Shown in pieces: positions 46,490 through 54,621 of a stretch of DNA of 64,000 nucleotides. The stretch is from DASSBG01 sp963800395 (GTDB lineage Bacteria > Pseudomonadota > Gammaproteobacteria > Xanthomonadales > Rhodanobacteraceae). Position numbers and translations under genes: made by a program. The stretch covers positions 1 to 64,000 of the forward strand of contig CAWDBD010000027.1 of NCBI GenBank assembly GCA_963800395.1, written 5' to 3'. The notes beneath the pieces are model-generated. The model made no database searches and was not told the origin of the DNA. It saw only the letters and a program-made list of their open reading frames with translations. Numbering within the stretch: position 1 is the first letter of the stretch; each line of letters starts with the position of its first letter.

Positions 46490-47857
46490 CTACGGCATGA
46501 CCTCGAACCCGTCAGCGAAGATGCGGTCGGTAATCGCGCTCATCTCAACCGCACCGATGTCGCAGAGGACGCTGTTGCCCTCAAACCGGAACACGCCGCG
46601 CTGATCAACACCATTGACCGGTGGGCTGACGCAGACAGCGGGATAGCCCGCGTCAACGGCCGAGCTGCCCGTGCCGAGCAGCATGGTTGCTGTCGATCCA
46701 CCGTGATCACCCAGAGCACCAAGGCGCGGATCAACATCAAGATTGCCGCCGCCATCGGTGCCCAGCGTGGCATTCCAACTGCTGCTGCCACCGGAGCCTT
46801 GCACCACGCTATGGTCGATGGTGGGTGTGGAGGAGGCGTTTGAGATCTCCGAATCACCCGTCGTGGCGATGTTGCCCCAGAGGATCACGTTGCTCAGAAT
46901 CGGGCTGCAGGTGCCGCCCTGGCCATAGTTGGCCATCGCGCCGCCAAAGTTGTCGGCGTTGTTGCCACTGAAGGTGACGTTGCTCAGGGTCGGGCTACTG
47001 ATGCCAAGGTGCCCATCGTTGAATATCGCGCCGGCGTTGTCGGCGTTGTTGCCATTGAAGGTGACGTTGCTGATGGACGGGCTGCTGTTGCCAGAGGACC
47101 CGTCGTTGGACATCGCGCCACCAGCGACGGCGCTGTTGCCGCTGAAGGTGACACTACTCAGGGACGGGCTGCTGTTGCCATCGGAGCTGCCATTGTTGTA
47201 GATCGCGCCGCCGAGACCACTCGCTCGGTTGCCGCTGAAGGTGAGGTTGCTCAGCGTCGGACTGCATTCGCTGCCAGCGGCCCCGCCATTGCAATACAAG
47301 CCACCACCATTGGATTGAGTGGAACCGGAACCACTCGCATCGCCGCCCGTGATGATCAAGCCGTCGAGAACCGTGTCGGCGGTGATCGTGGTGCCGGTGG
47401 TGCCATCCATGGAGACAACGTGGAAGCTGTTGCTGCCGACGATGTCAGCGCTGGTTTTGTCGATATGGGTGCTGCCGGCATTGGCATCGTTGTTGTCGAT
47501 GTCACCGGACAGAATAGAAAGATTGATGGATGCATCGCGCTCGCCGCGACTGCTCTCGGTGCCGGCAAAGCCACCGTACACTTCGACACCGGGCGGAATG
47601 TCGAATGAGTCCGCGTTAGTGGTCCCCGGCGTGTATGCACCCGCCTTGACCCAGACTTCCGAGCAGCCTGGCGTCGTCAACGCGGTTTGCAGATCCATGG
47701 GCGAGGCCCAAGTGCTTCCGATGCCGCCACTGTTGCCGGCCGTGCTGACATGACAGATGGCCGCACTGGCGGGGCCAGTCCCGACAACGATCAACAGCAA
47801 GCTTGTACACAGGGCTACCAAGCGCGCGCGTGCTTGGCGACAAGAATGAAAGGACAT
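46490..47857 (-). CDS. Secreted parallel beta-helix (choice-of-anchor Q type) protein
   Basis: 455 residues. Signal peptide (LVALCTSLLLIVVGTGPASA). A beta-helix follows with about five imperfect repeats of the type SPTLSNVTFSGNNADNFGGA (about residues 200-350), rich in Ser, Asn and Gly. The tail reads NGVDQRGVFRFEG...CDIGAVE, the choice-of-anchor Q ending, and then ITDRIFADGFEVMP. The IFADGFE end recurs on secreted proteins of Xanthomonadales and may be a sorting or processing tag. Starts at ATG 47857 with a GGGGG upstream; a GTG at 47881 is the alternative. Sits alone among mobile elements. Confidence 0.82.
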   Translation of the reverse strand: MSFHSCRQARARLVALCTSLLLIVVGTGPASAAICHVSTAGNSGGIGSTWASPMDLQTALTTPGCSEVWVKAGAYTPGTTNADSFDIPPGVEVYGGFAGTESSRGERDASINLSILSGDIDNNDANAGSTHIDKTSADIVGSNSFHVVSMDGTTGTTITADTVLDGLIITGGDASGSGSTQSNGGGLYCNGGAAGSECSPTLSNLTFSGNRASGLGGAIYNNGSSDGNSSPSLSSVTFSGNSAVAGGAMSNDGSSGNSSPSISNVTFNGNNADNAGAIFNDGHLGISSPTLSNVTFSGNNADNFGGAMANYGQGGTCSPILSNVILWGNIATTGDSEISNASSTPTIDHSVVQGSGGSSSWNATLGTDGGGNLDVDPRLGALGDHGGSTATMLLGTGSSAVDAGYPAVCVSPPVNGVDQRGVFRFEGNSVLCDIGAVEMSAITDRIFADGFEVMP

Positions 47858-48011
47858 GAGACCCCCAGTTTTTTGCGACACGGGACCTCGACTCTAGAGC
47901 AAAACGACTTTCACGCGCAATTTTCCCGTCCTCCTAAGACGCGCGTGGCAGCTAAGGAAACTCTGATTTTGCCCCGCTGTCCAAGCAACGACCCCGTTTG
48001 GAACTGATCCG

Positions 48012-48326
48012 ATGACACACAGGCAGATGACGCTAGCCACCGAGGCCGATGGTGGTTTCGAGAAGCACCGCAAGTCTACACGTCGCGACATCTTCCTGGC
48101 AGAGATGGACCAGGTGGTGCCGTGGAAGGACCTGTGCGCGCAGATTGCCCCGGTGTATCCGAAAGGTCAGGAAAGCGGCGGGCGCCGACCCATCGGTCTG
48201 GAGCGGATGCTGCGCATTCACTTTCTGCAGCAGTGGTATGCCCTGTCCGATCCTGCCGTGGAGGAAGCGCTGTACGACTCGCGCGCGATGCGCAAGTTTG
48301 TTGGCATCGACCTGGGCCGAGAAGCT
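48012..48326 (+). pseudogene. IS5-family transposase, N-terminal fragment
   Basis: About 105 codons of an IS5-type DDE transposase: MTHRQMTLATEADGGFE, DIFLAEMDQVVPWKDLCAQI, LERMLRIHFLQQWYALSDPA and EEALYDSRAMRKFVGIDLG. It stops matching after GREA, where AAAAACGGGGT (48327-48337) joins unrelated sequence. The catalytic domain is missing. A possible left end (GGAAACTCTGATTTT) lies near 47955. Confidence 0.85.
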
Positions 48327-48389
48327 AAAAACGGGGTTTATCTTCGGATTATGCAGCTGACGGGGCTGTGATTGAAGGGTAGACTGAAC

Positions 48390-48700
48390 TCGGTGTCTTT
48401 GGCGGCGTAGACGAGGGTGACGCGGTGTTTCTTGGCGCGCTTGCGCAGGTCGGCGAGTGTCTGCTGGGCTTCTTCGCTGGCGTCGATTTCTTTGCGGTAG
48501 CGTTTGCGGAATTCGTCCCAGCGTGCGGGGTCGTGGCCGAACCATTGGCGCAGTTCGGTGGAGGGGGCCAGTGGCTTGATCCAATCGTCCAGTGCGGCGG
48601 CTTCCTTGCTGATGCCGCGCGGCCAGATGCGGTCGACGAGGACGCGGTAGCCGTCGGTGTTTGTGGCCTTGTCGTAGGCGCGTTTGATGTTGATTGTCAT
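48390..48700 (-). pseudogene. DUF488 family protein, copy A, 3'-truncated
   Basis: Starts MTINIKRAYDKATNTDGYRV and keeps DRIWPRGISKEAAALDDWI, WFGHDPARWDEFRKRY and RVTLVYAAKDTE, the DUF488 pattern. The family end (about 12 residues with the SNATFLKTLLEKP seen in copy B) is replaced by unrelated sequence running to a stop at 48338. The frame is otherwise open, so a product with a foreign tail could be made. DUF488 function is unknown. Confidence 0.8.
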
Positions 48701-49026
48701 GTGCTGTTTTTCGTTTTGGGTTTTGCAGACGGTGGTGCCCGGTCCTGGCCTGAAAATGGATCCCGGGTTTCCTCGCTCCTCAACGCGCGGTCATCCATGC
48801 CCGCTCCCCGCGTCGCCTGCGGCGGCCCCAGGATGACGGGAGTTCCATTCGACGGCCTGGCTGGTTGCGGCTGGCCCGCGGCCGGTCCTGCGGTTGGTGC
48901 GTGTTGCGAGTGCCTGTTTCAGCATGCGCTTGTGGGGTTTGCTTGTCATGTTGCTGGCTGCGGCTTGCCTGTGTTCTTGCCGGGTGGGCTACACTTTGGC
49001 TCTGTTGCTCGGGATGGAAAGTCGGC
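48701..49026. other. Intergenic region upstream of glycosyltransferase copy A
   Basis: About 325 bases between divergent genes, identical in both copies of the duplication (copy B at 54622-54947). It holds a GC-rich partial palindrome (CCCGTCATCCTGG-type dispersed repeat, near 48826-48842) and presumably both promoters. No gene seen. Confidence 0.5.
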
Positions 49027-50205
49027 TTGCGCATTCTGTATCACCATCGCACTCAGGGGCGCCAGGTCGAGGGCGTGCATATCCGGGGGATCGTCAATGC
49101 CTTGCGCGGCCTGGGGCATCAGGTGCGGGTGCTGTCGTTTCCGGGTGCCGACCCGGAGCAGGAACCGAACGCGATCAGTGCCGGGCAGAATCGCAGCCGC
49201 CTGGGGGCGCTGCTGGCACGTGCGCCCGGTGTGCTGTTCGAGGTGCTGGAGCTGGGCTACAACCTGGTCACGCGTTACCGCGTGGCCAGGGCGCTGCGCC
49301 AGCAAAAGCCCGATTTCATCTACGAGCGCTATGCGCTGTTCCTGTGCGCCAGCGTGTGGCTGGCCCGGCGACGCGGCATACCGATCATTCTGGAGATCAA
49401 TGATTCGGCGCTGGTGCCCCGGGTACGTCCGCTGACCATGAAGCGACTGGCGCGGCGGATCGAGGGCTGGTGCTGGCGCAATGCCACCGGCCTGGTGTTC
49501 ATTTCCAGCTGGTTTCGCGACTGCGCCAGGGACGCCTACGGCGAGATCGCGCCCTCGGTGATTTCACCCAATGCAGCCGACATTGACCGTTTCGACATTG
49601 GCCGCTTTGATCGCAGCGCACTGCGTGCCGAGCGCGGCGTGGACGATGCGGTGGTATGCGGCTATATCGGCGGTTTTGTGCCCTGGCACGGCATTGCGGG
49701 CTTCGTGCAGCACATTGCCTCTCGCCTGGACGAGTCGCCGCAGTTGAAGCTGCTGCTGGTGGGCGATGGCGCCGATCTGCCGGCGGTACGCAGCGCCATC
49801 GAAAAGGCCGGGCTGGGTGATCGTGTGCTCTTGCCCGGGCGGGTGGCGCATGCCGAGATACCCGACTGGATTGCCTGCATGGATTATGCGGTGCTGGCCG
49901 ATTCCAACGAGTACGGCTCACCGATGAAGCTGTTCGAGCTGATGGCGATGGGCGTGGCCGTGGTGGCGCCCGACTACGCGCCGATTGCCGAGGTCATCGA
50001 TCACGGCCGCAACGGCTGGCTGTTCGTGCGCAAGGATATCGATGCCTGCGTGGATACGGTGCTGTGGCTTGCCAGGGACCCCGAGGAACTGTTGCTTGCC
50101 GGCGCGGCGGCGCACACCTCGATCGCCGACCACCACCAGTGGCGCAACAATGCCGAGCAGTTGCTGTCGCTGCTGCCGGACAATCGCGACAAGTCGGACG
50201 CGTAG
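49027..50205 (+). CDS. GT4-family glycosyltransferase, copy A
   Basis: 392 residues. The start is a TTG (MRILYHHRTQGRQVEGVHIRG), the only family-like start; upstream in-frame sequence is cysteine-rich noise. GT-B fold: N-terminal domain GIVNALRGLGHQVRVLSFPG, the linker EINDSALVPRVRPL, and a C-terminal donor-binding domain with VVCGYIGGFVPWHGIAGF, LKLLLVGDGADLPAVR, VLLPGRVAHAEIPDWI and SPMKLFELMAMGVAVVAPD. Soluble or peripheral inner-membrane enzyme adding a sugar to a glycan, lipid or carrier. Convergent with the esterase. Copy B differs by only a few residues (LRAERGVDD here, LRRERGIDD there). Confidence 0.9.
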   Translation: MRILYHHRTQGRQVEGVHIRGIVNALRGLGHQVRVLSFPGADPEQEPNAISAGQNRSRLGALLARAPGVLFEVLELGYNLVTRYRVARALRQQKPDFIYERYALFLCASVWLARRRGIPIILEINDSALVPRVRPLTMKRLARRIEGWCWRNATGLVFISSWFRDCARDAYGEIAPSVISPNAADIDRFDIGRFDRSALRAERGVDDAVVCGYIGGFVPWHGIAGFVQHIASRLDESPQLKLLLVGDGADLPAVRSAIEKAGLGDRVLLPGRVAHAEIPDWIACMDYAVLADSNEYGSPMKLFELMAMGVAVVAPDYAPIAEVIDHGRNGWLFVRKDIDACVDTVLWLARDPEELLLAGAAAHTSIADHHQWRNNAEQLLSLLPDNRDKSDA

Positions 50206-50220
50206 ATCACGCACGCGTGG

Positions 50221-50588
50221 TTACAGCAGGGCCGCGATCTGTTTGCGCAAGGCACGCCAGACCGGCAGCGGGATGCCGTGCTCGCCGGCGAACGGCAGCC
50301 AGGTGAGCTCGGCACCGCCAAGCAGGGCGGCATCGCGCAGGCGTTCGCCGGCAGCAAACGCCAGTTCCTCGTCGTCACGGCCATGGGCAATCAGCATGGG
50401 CAGCCCTGCCAGGCGTGACAGGCGGCCCTTCCAGTCGTCGTAGGCGATGCAGGAGCTTGAGAGCAGGGCCAGTGCATCGGGCCTGGTTTCGTGCAGCACA
50501 TGGTCCATGGCCAGCATGCCGCCTTGCGAGAAGCCCGCCAGCATCAGCGGGCGGGCGCTGCGCAGTTCGAGCAGCAGGCCGTGCAGCA
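50221..50588 (-). pseudogene. Phospholipase/carboxylesterase, copy A, 5'-truncated by IS110
   Basis: Keeps the C-terminal ~120 residues of the intact esterase at 56142-56807, including the nucleophile elbow AGFSQGGMLAMDH, HGRDDEELAF and GEHGIPLPVW. It loses the N-terminal ~100 residues at GTGCAGCA (50588), where IS110 copy 2 begins. The missing half is not on the far side of the element, so deletion or rearrangement accompanied the insertion. Confidence 0.88.
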
Positions 50589-50665
50589 TATGTCGCCGCC
50601 TCCCGCGCGTGGCGGTATCGTGAAATTTCCAAAGTTTCAAGATCGCAACGCGACAGGAGGCAGCC

Positions 50666-51683
50666 ATGTCATCTTTACGCAGGAATTGACCTGCATTCCA
50701 CTAACAGCGTGCTGGCCGTGATCGACGAGCACGACCGGGTATTGCGGCAATGCCGCTTGCCCAACGAATTACCGACGATCCTCAAGGCACTGGAGCCCTT
50801 CCACGATGAATTGGTGGGTGTGGCCGTCGAGTCGACCTACAACTGGTACTGGCTGGTCGATGGTCTGGCCGAGCACGGCTACCGGATGCGCTTGGTCAAC
50901 ACCGCTGCGGTGCCGCAGTACGACGGCTTGAAGTACAGCGGTGATGAATCCGATGCACGGCATCTGGCGCACCTGATGCGCCTGGGGATTCTTCCGGAGG
51001 GCTATATCTACCCGCGCGACGAACGCGCCGTGCGCGACCTGTTGCGTCGGCGGTTTTACTTCGTGCGCCAGAGCGTGAGCCTGCTACAGTCGGTGCAATC
51101 GGCATGGGCACGGCACACCGGGCAGTGCCTGTCCGCCAATGCGTTTCGTCAACTCACTGACGAGATCTTGGCGCAGACCTTTGCCGATGCTTGCGTGCGC
51201 CTGTCGGTGCAAACCCAGGTCAAGGTCTGGTGCGACATTGAGGAGCAGGTTCAGCAGGTGGAAAAACAGGTCCTGGCACACTGCCCGCGACGCAACGAGT
51301 TGGCCGCCCTGCGGTCCACCCCAGGCATCGGCAAGATTCTCGGTCTGACCATCGCCATGGAGACTGGCGACATCGCCCGCTTCGCCTCGGTTGGTGACTA
51401 CGTGTCCTATGCACGCCTGGTCAAGAGCGAGCGCATCTCCAACGGCAAGAAGAAGGGCCAGGGCAATCGCAAGTGCGGCAACAAATACCTGGCCTGGGGC
51501 TGGATCGAGGCAGCCAATTTCGCGATGCGCTTCAGCCCGCCGGTCAAGCGCTGGTATGACCGCAAGGCTGCCAAACGGCACAAGGTCATCGCCATCAAGG
51601 CGGTCGCACATAAGCTGGCACGTGCCGGGTACTACCTGATGCGCGATGGCGGTACTTTCGACGTCAAGCGCGCGTTTGGATAA
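50666..51683 (+). pseudogene. IS110-family transposase, copy 2, frameshifted at codon 3
   Basis: Related along its length to the copy 1 transposase, with DEDD motifs (LYAGIDLHSTNSVLAVID; DESDARHLAHLMR) and GNRKCGNKYLAWGWIEAA. One extra T after ATGTCA (about 50671) puts the ATG that follows AGGAGG out of frame, ending after seven codons. From codon 4 on the frame is open to 51683. It is either start-defective or a read error. Confidence 0.85.
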
Positions 51684-52056
51684 TGCTTTATGTCGACGGC
51701 GATCAGCCCGACAATGGGTTGGATCCGAGCCATCTGATTTGAATGGCGATCGCCGTCGGCGCCCGTTTCGAGGAGGCCGCCCATCGACCGAGCCACTGAG
51801 GGTTGATCCGCTTCAGGCGAGATCATGAATTTGTGCACCGCCTACGCGGACACATGGACGGACCCGATGGCAACCGACGAGTGTTTGGGAGCGCAAGCTC
51901 AAGGGGCGCGAGCGTCTTGATCCAGAACGGTGACTGGTGCGGAATCTTTTCGCAACCGACCGAAAACATCGCGGCGACGGCAAATCAAATCAGGGTGCGA
52001 AAACAGCACCTGCGATCAGCAGGACGGGAGACTATGCGCCAGTTGACACGAGCGGC
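51684..52056 (+). ncRNA. Candidate bridge RNA (seekRNA) region of IS110 copy 2
   Basis: Aligns with 46001-46449 of copy 1. Blocks at 51765-51885 are the most conserved (GTTTCGAGGAGGCCGCCCA; GGACGGACCCGATGGCAACC). Conservation without a shared open frame in two diverged copies suggests a structured RNA. Short positions that differ between copies are where target- and donor-guide loops would be sought. Confidence 0.45.
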
Positions 52057-52124
52057 GTTCTGACCTGTCTCGCTTTGTTATTACTAAACATTCTCGGTGA
52101 TGCTGCCGTTGGATATGCTGGGAT

Positions 52125-52225
52125 GCCATAACGCTTGATTAAGCCGACTGCGTAGCGGAGCCAAACACATGGCAAGCTTTTCTGCCATGTGTTTGGTGGA
52201 GCGAAGCGATTTCGGCTTGAACGAG
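52125..52225 (-). other. Integron attC site, 3' portion (split by IS)
   Basis: On the minus strand: CGTTCAAGCCGA, then CCAAACACATGGCA pairing with TGCCATGTGTTTGG, then TCGGCTTAATCAAGCG, and the core GTTATGGC at 52132-52125. The nested inverted repeats L''/L' and the long inner stem are those of an attC recombination site. The missing 5' core (GCCTAACAATTC) lies at 53746-53735, on the other side of the insertion sequence. Confidence 0.85.
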
Positions 52226-52306
52226 TAAAAAGAGACTTCCCCCTCGTTCGGCCTCGAGGGCCATGATGGTGATTCTTCAATACCTTCAGCAGAAGAGGAA
52301 GTCTCC

Positions 52307-53404
52307 ATGAACACTATAACCATCGGCGTGGATCTGGCAAAGAATACGTTTTCGACCTGCGAGGTCAATTTCGCGGGGCGAGTACTGCAGCGGCGGGATC
52401 TGCGCCGCGATGATTTCAGCGCCTGGCTGGCGCAACTACCAGTCGGTACGGTGGTTGCGATGGAGGCGTGCAGCGGCGCACATCACTGGGCGCGTCGATG
52501 CCTGGAGTATCGCCTCGAACCACGGATTATCGCAGCGCAATTCGTGACTCCATTTCGCAAGAGTCGCACAGCCAAAAACGACCGCAACGATGCCGAGGCG
52601 ATTGCCACGGCAGCCCGCCAGGGCAACATGCGCTTTGTACCGGTCAAATCGCTCGATCAACAGGTCCGCCTGTCATGGCATCGGTTACGCGAAGGCTACA
52701 AGGTCGAGAGCCTGGCCATTGGCAATCGCCTGCGCGGCCTGCTGGCCGAGTTCGGGGTCGTGGTCGCGCAAAGTGATCTGGCCTTGCGCCGCGCACTGGC
52801 CGATCTTGATGAGAACCAGGTTTTTCCGAAAGACATGAAGGTGCTGCTGGCTGACCTGAGTGCCCATTGGGCGCAGGTACGCGAACGGGTTGTGGCGTGT
52901 GATGCCCGCATAGAAGGCAACGCCCGGACCGACGAACGTTGCGTTCGCCTGCGCGCCATCATCGGTGTTGGCCCGATCACCGCCGATGCAATGGTCGCCT
53001 CGGTCGGCTCGGCAACCGGGTTCAAGAATGGTCGCCAGCTGGCCGCGTGGCTGGGTCTGGTGCCCACCCAGCACACGACCGGAGGACATGTTCGATTGGG
53101 AACCATCAGTTGCCGGGGTGATGCCTACCTGCGCACGCTGCTGATCCAGGGCGCACGCAGCAGCCTGCAGCGTGCCAAGGCCGTTGGCGTGGACAAGAGC
53201 ACACCCGAACAGATCTGGATTCGATCGTTGGCCGGTCGCCTGCCGTTCGGCAAGGTCATCGTCGCCATTGCCAACAAGCACGCCCGGCAGATGTGGGCGA
53301 TGCTGGCCAGGCAGGAACACTACGATGCCGATGCCTGGCTGCAGCACCCGATGGTGCAGCGCCCGGCCGGCAGGCATGCCATCACGGTCGCGGCGATGGC
53401 ATAA
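52307..53404 (+). CDS. IS110/IS1111-family transposase
   Basis: 365 residues, ATG with AGAGGAAG upstream. DEDD domain: TIGVDLAKNTFSTCEV, VVAMEACSGAHHWARR and KNDRNDAEAIATAARQ. Tnp domain: RLRAIIGVGPITADAMVAS, LAAWLGLVPTQHTTGG and LGTISCRGDAYLRTLLIQGA, with the conserved serine in TISCRG. The DRNDAEAI and RGD-YLRTLL signatures are those of the IS1111 group, distinct from the two IS110 copies nearby. Intact. Confidence 0.95.
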   Translation: MNTITIGVDLAKNTFSTCEVNFAGRVLQRRDLRRDDFSAWLAQLPVGTVVAMEACSGAHHWARRCLEYRLEPRIIAAQFVTPFRKSRTAKNDRNDAEAIATAARQGNMRFVPVKSLDQQVRLSWHRLREGYKVESLAIGNRLRGLLAEFGVVVAQSDLALRRALADLDENQVFPKDMKVLLADLSAHWAQVRERVVACDARIEGNARTDERCVRLRAIIGVGPITADAMVASVGSATGFKNGRQLAAWLGLVPTQHTTGGHVRLGTISCRGDAYLRTLLIQGARSSLQRAKAVGVDKSTPEQIWIRSLAGRLPFGKVIVAIANKHARQMWAMLARQEHYDADAWLQHPMVQRPAGRHAITVAAMA

Positions 53405-53720
53405 ATCGTTTCAACGTCAGCGCGATGCGGTAGCAACGGGTCAGACCCACCTGGAGAGAACCTGACTAACTAGGCGGACGTCCCAAGGTGTGTCGACTGA
53501 TCCTCGAACACCGACGAACCCGATGAATGAAAGAGGTCTCCGGGCGCGGTTTATACCCTGGTCCGAGTCGGCAGCACAGGCTCAACAAGACCGATTACGG
53601 AAATGCAGTCTGGCAACGTTGCATCACCGCATCGAACTGGCAAAAGCAGTACGCAGGACAAGAAGACAAAGCAAAGGCCTGAACGCTTGAGGTCAGGCCA
53701 TCATGCAGCCGGGGTTGACG
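53405..53720 (+). ncRNA. Candidate bridge RNA region of the IS1111-attC element
   Basis: About 315 nt of 3' non-coding sequence between the transposase stop and the right sub-terminal repeat. IS1111-group elements carry their guide RNA here. A 66-codon frame (53490-53690) exists but has no protein family features that I recognise and may be chance. Structure not computed. Confidence 0.45.
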
Positions 53721-53734
53721 GGAAGTCTCTTACG

Positions 53735-53746
53735 GAATTGTTAGGC
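53735..53746 (-). other. attC 5' core (R'' site, GCCTAACAATTC)
   Basis: The minus strand reads GCCTAACAATTC, the canonical start of many attC sites; the TAA is also the stop codon of the cassette gene. Its GCCTAAC is complementary to the GTTAGGC at 54050-54056 at the head of the same cassette, as expected for R''/R' of one cassette. Confidence 0.85.
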
Positions 53747-54046
53747 CCCTCGGCCAGCTAAGCCAAGTAGCCCAGTTTTGGTGCCGACATCTATATTTAC
53801 CCACGCGGTGTCACTTGTAACAAGAAGCTCACAACCGTACTCCTGCTTCACCGCAGCGAAAATTTGCTGCAACCAACGCACATAGCTCCAATCACGCGGC
53901 TTTGGCGAATGCAATGAATGGAGATCCGCATCCCAGCTGACTTCCATACCGGCACGGTAAATGAAAGGAAATTCCAGGCTCGCGGGAACGACATGCAGCC
54001 TCCCTCCACTGTCAATCTCTACACGTGCGATTGCATCTCGATCCAT
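53741..54046 (-). CDS. Integron gene-cassette protein of unknown function
   Basis: 101 residues: MDRDAIARVEIDSGGRLHV, FPFIYRAGMEVSWDADLHSL, YVRWLQQIFAAVKQEYGCEL and AWVNIDVGTKTGLLGLAGRG. It starts ten bases after the cassette core GTTAGGC and its stop lies in the attC, the tight fit usual for cassette genes. No signal peptide or known motif. Small alpha/beta proteins of this size are common cassette cargo; an immunity-type role is possible but unsupported. No integrase gene is in the window, and expression would depend on an upstream promoter. Confidence 0.8.
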   Translation of the reverse strand: MDRDAIARVEIDSGGRLHVVPASLEFPFIYRAGMEVSWDADLHSLHSPKPRDWSYVRWLQQIFAAVKQEYGCELLVTSDTAWVNIDVGTKTGLLGLAGRGA

Positions 54047-54056
54047 GGGGCCTAAC

Positions 54057-54262
54057 GCCTATTCGGCCCCATGGTGGGGTGTTGCAATGAGTATCAGGCA
54101 TACAGTCGGTAGCCGCAAACATGAGCTGTCCCCATGAATCAGCAGCTTGCGGCTGAGGGACAGAATCTTGCATGTCGGGATTGAGGGTTTACGGGACGAC
54201 GTGGTGGTGTCATGGTTTCGCGGGTCGTGATGGTGATGTAATGGAAGTGGATTGGACGTCGC
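54057..54262. other. Intergenic remnant upstream of the cassette
   Basis: About 200 bases without a gene. The part next to 54056 (CGCCTATTCGGCCCCATGG on the plus strand) could be the 3' end of the preceding cassette's attC, but I cannot trace a full site. Confidence 0.4.
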
Positions 54263-54621
54263 TCAAGGTTTTTCCAGCAGGGTTTTGAGGAATGTCGCGT
54301 TGCTGTGCTCGGTGTCTTTGGCGGCGTAGACCAGGGTGACGTGGTGTTTTCTTGGCGCGCTGGCGCAGATTGGCGAGGGCTTGCTTGTGCTTCTTCGCTG
54401 GCGACGAGTTCTTTGCGGTAGCGTTTGCGGAATTCGTCCCAGCGTGCGGGGTCGTGGCCGAACCATTGGCGCAGTTCGGTGGAGGGGGCCAGTGGCTTGA
54501 TCCAATCGTCCAGTGCGGCGGCTTCCTTGCTGATGCCGCGCGGCCAGATGCGGTCGACGAGGACGCGGTAGCCGTCGGTGTTTGTGGCCTTGTCGTAGGC
54601 GCGTTTGATGTTGATTGTCAT
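54263..54621 (-). pseudogene. DUF488 family protein, copy B, frameshifted
   Basis: Starts as copy A (MTINIKRAYDKATNTDGYRV) and retains the family C-terminus in another frame (HHVTLVYAAKDTEHSNATFL...LLEKP, ending at 54263). Two one-base insertions relative to copy A, near 54395 and 54347 (the latter in a TTTT run), break the frame. It has the true 3' end that copy A lost. The indels may be real or errors. Confidence 0.75.

Larger units (their letters stand above)
48390..50588. repeat. Segmental duplication, copy A
   Basis: Matches 54309-56509 (offset about 5,921 bases), nearly identical except for a diverged stretch at 48390-48480 and a few bases near 49625-49640 and 49830. It contains the DUF488 gene, the GT4 gene and the 3' part of the esterase. 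Copy A is cut on one side next to the IS5 fragment and on the other by IS110 copy 2. Confidence 0.9.
50589..52056 (+). mobile_element. IS110-family insertion sequence, copy 2
   Basis: Same organisation as copy 1 (44906-46449), diverged throughout. It is inserted in the esterase gene after GTGCAGCA. The left end begins at or just before ATGTCGCCGCC; the right end is near GACACGAGCGGCG. It lacks about 80 bases of the 3' non-coding part present in copy 1. Confidence 0.82.
52226..53734 (+). mobile_element. IS1111-type insertion sequence within an attC site (IS1111-attC group)
   Basis: About 1.5 kb. Sub-terminal inverted repeats AGAGACTTCCC (52231) and GGGAAGTCTCT (53720). The left flank is CGGCTTGAACGAG and the right flank GAATTGTTAGGC; joined, they restore the 5' part of an attC site. 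IS1111-attC elements are known to target this position in cassette attC sites. It contains a transposase and a 3' non-coding part of about 330 nt. Confidence 0.85.

Noticed and set aside
48701..49026. Upstream extension of the glycosyltransferase frame (from 48865)
   Set aside because: The extension is Cys/Trp/Leu-rich and unlike the family. The GT-B domain begins at the TTG at 49027.
53490..53690. 66-codon frame after the IS1111 transposase
   Set aside because: Lies where the guide RNA of this group is expected, and has no recognisable protein features.
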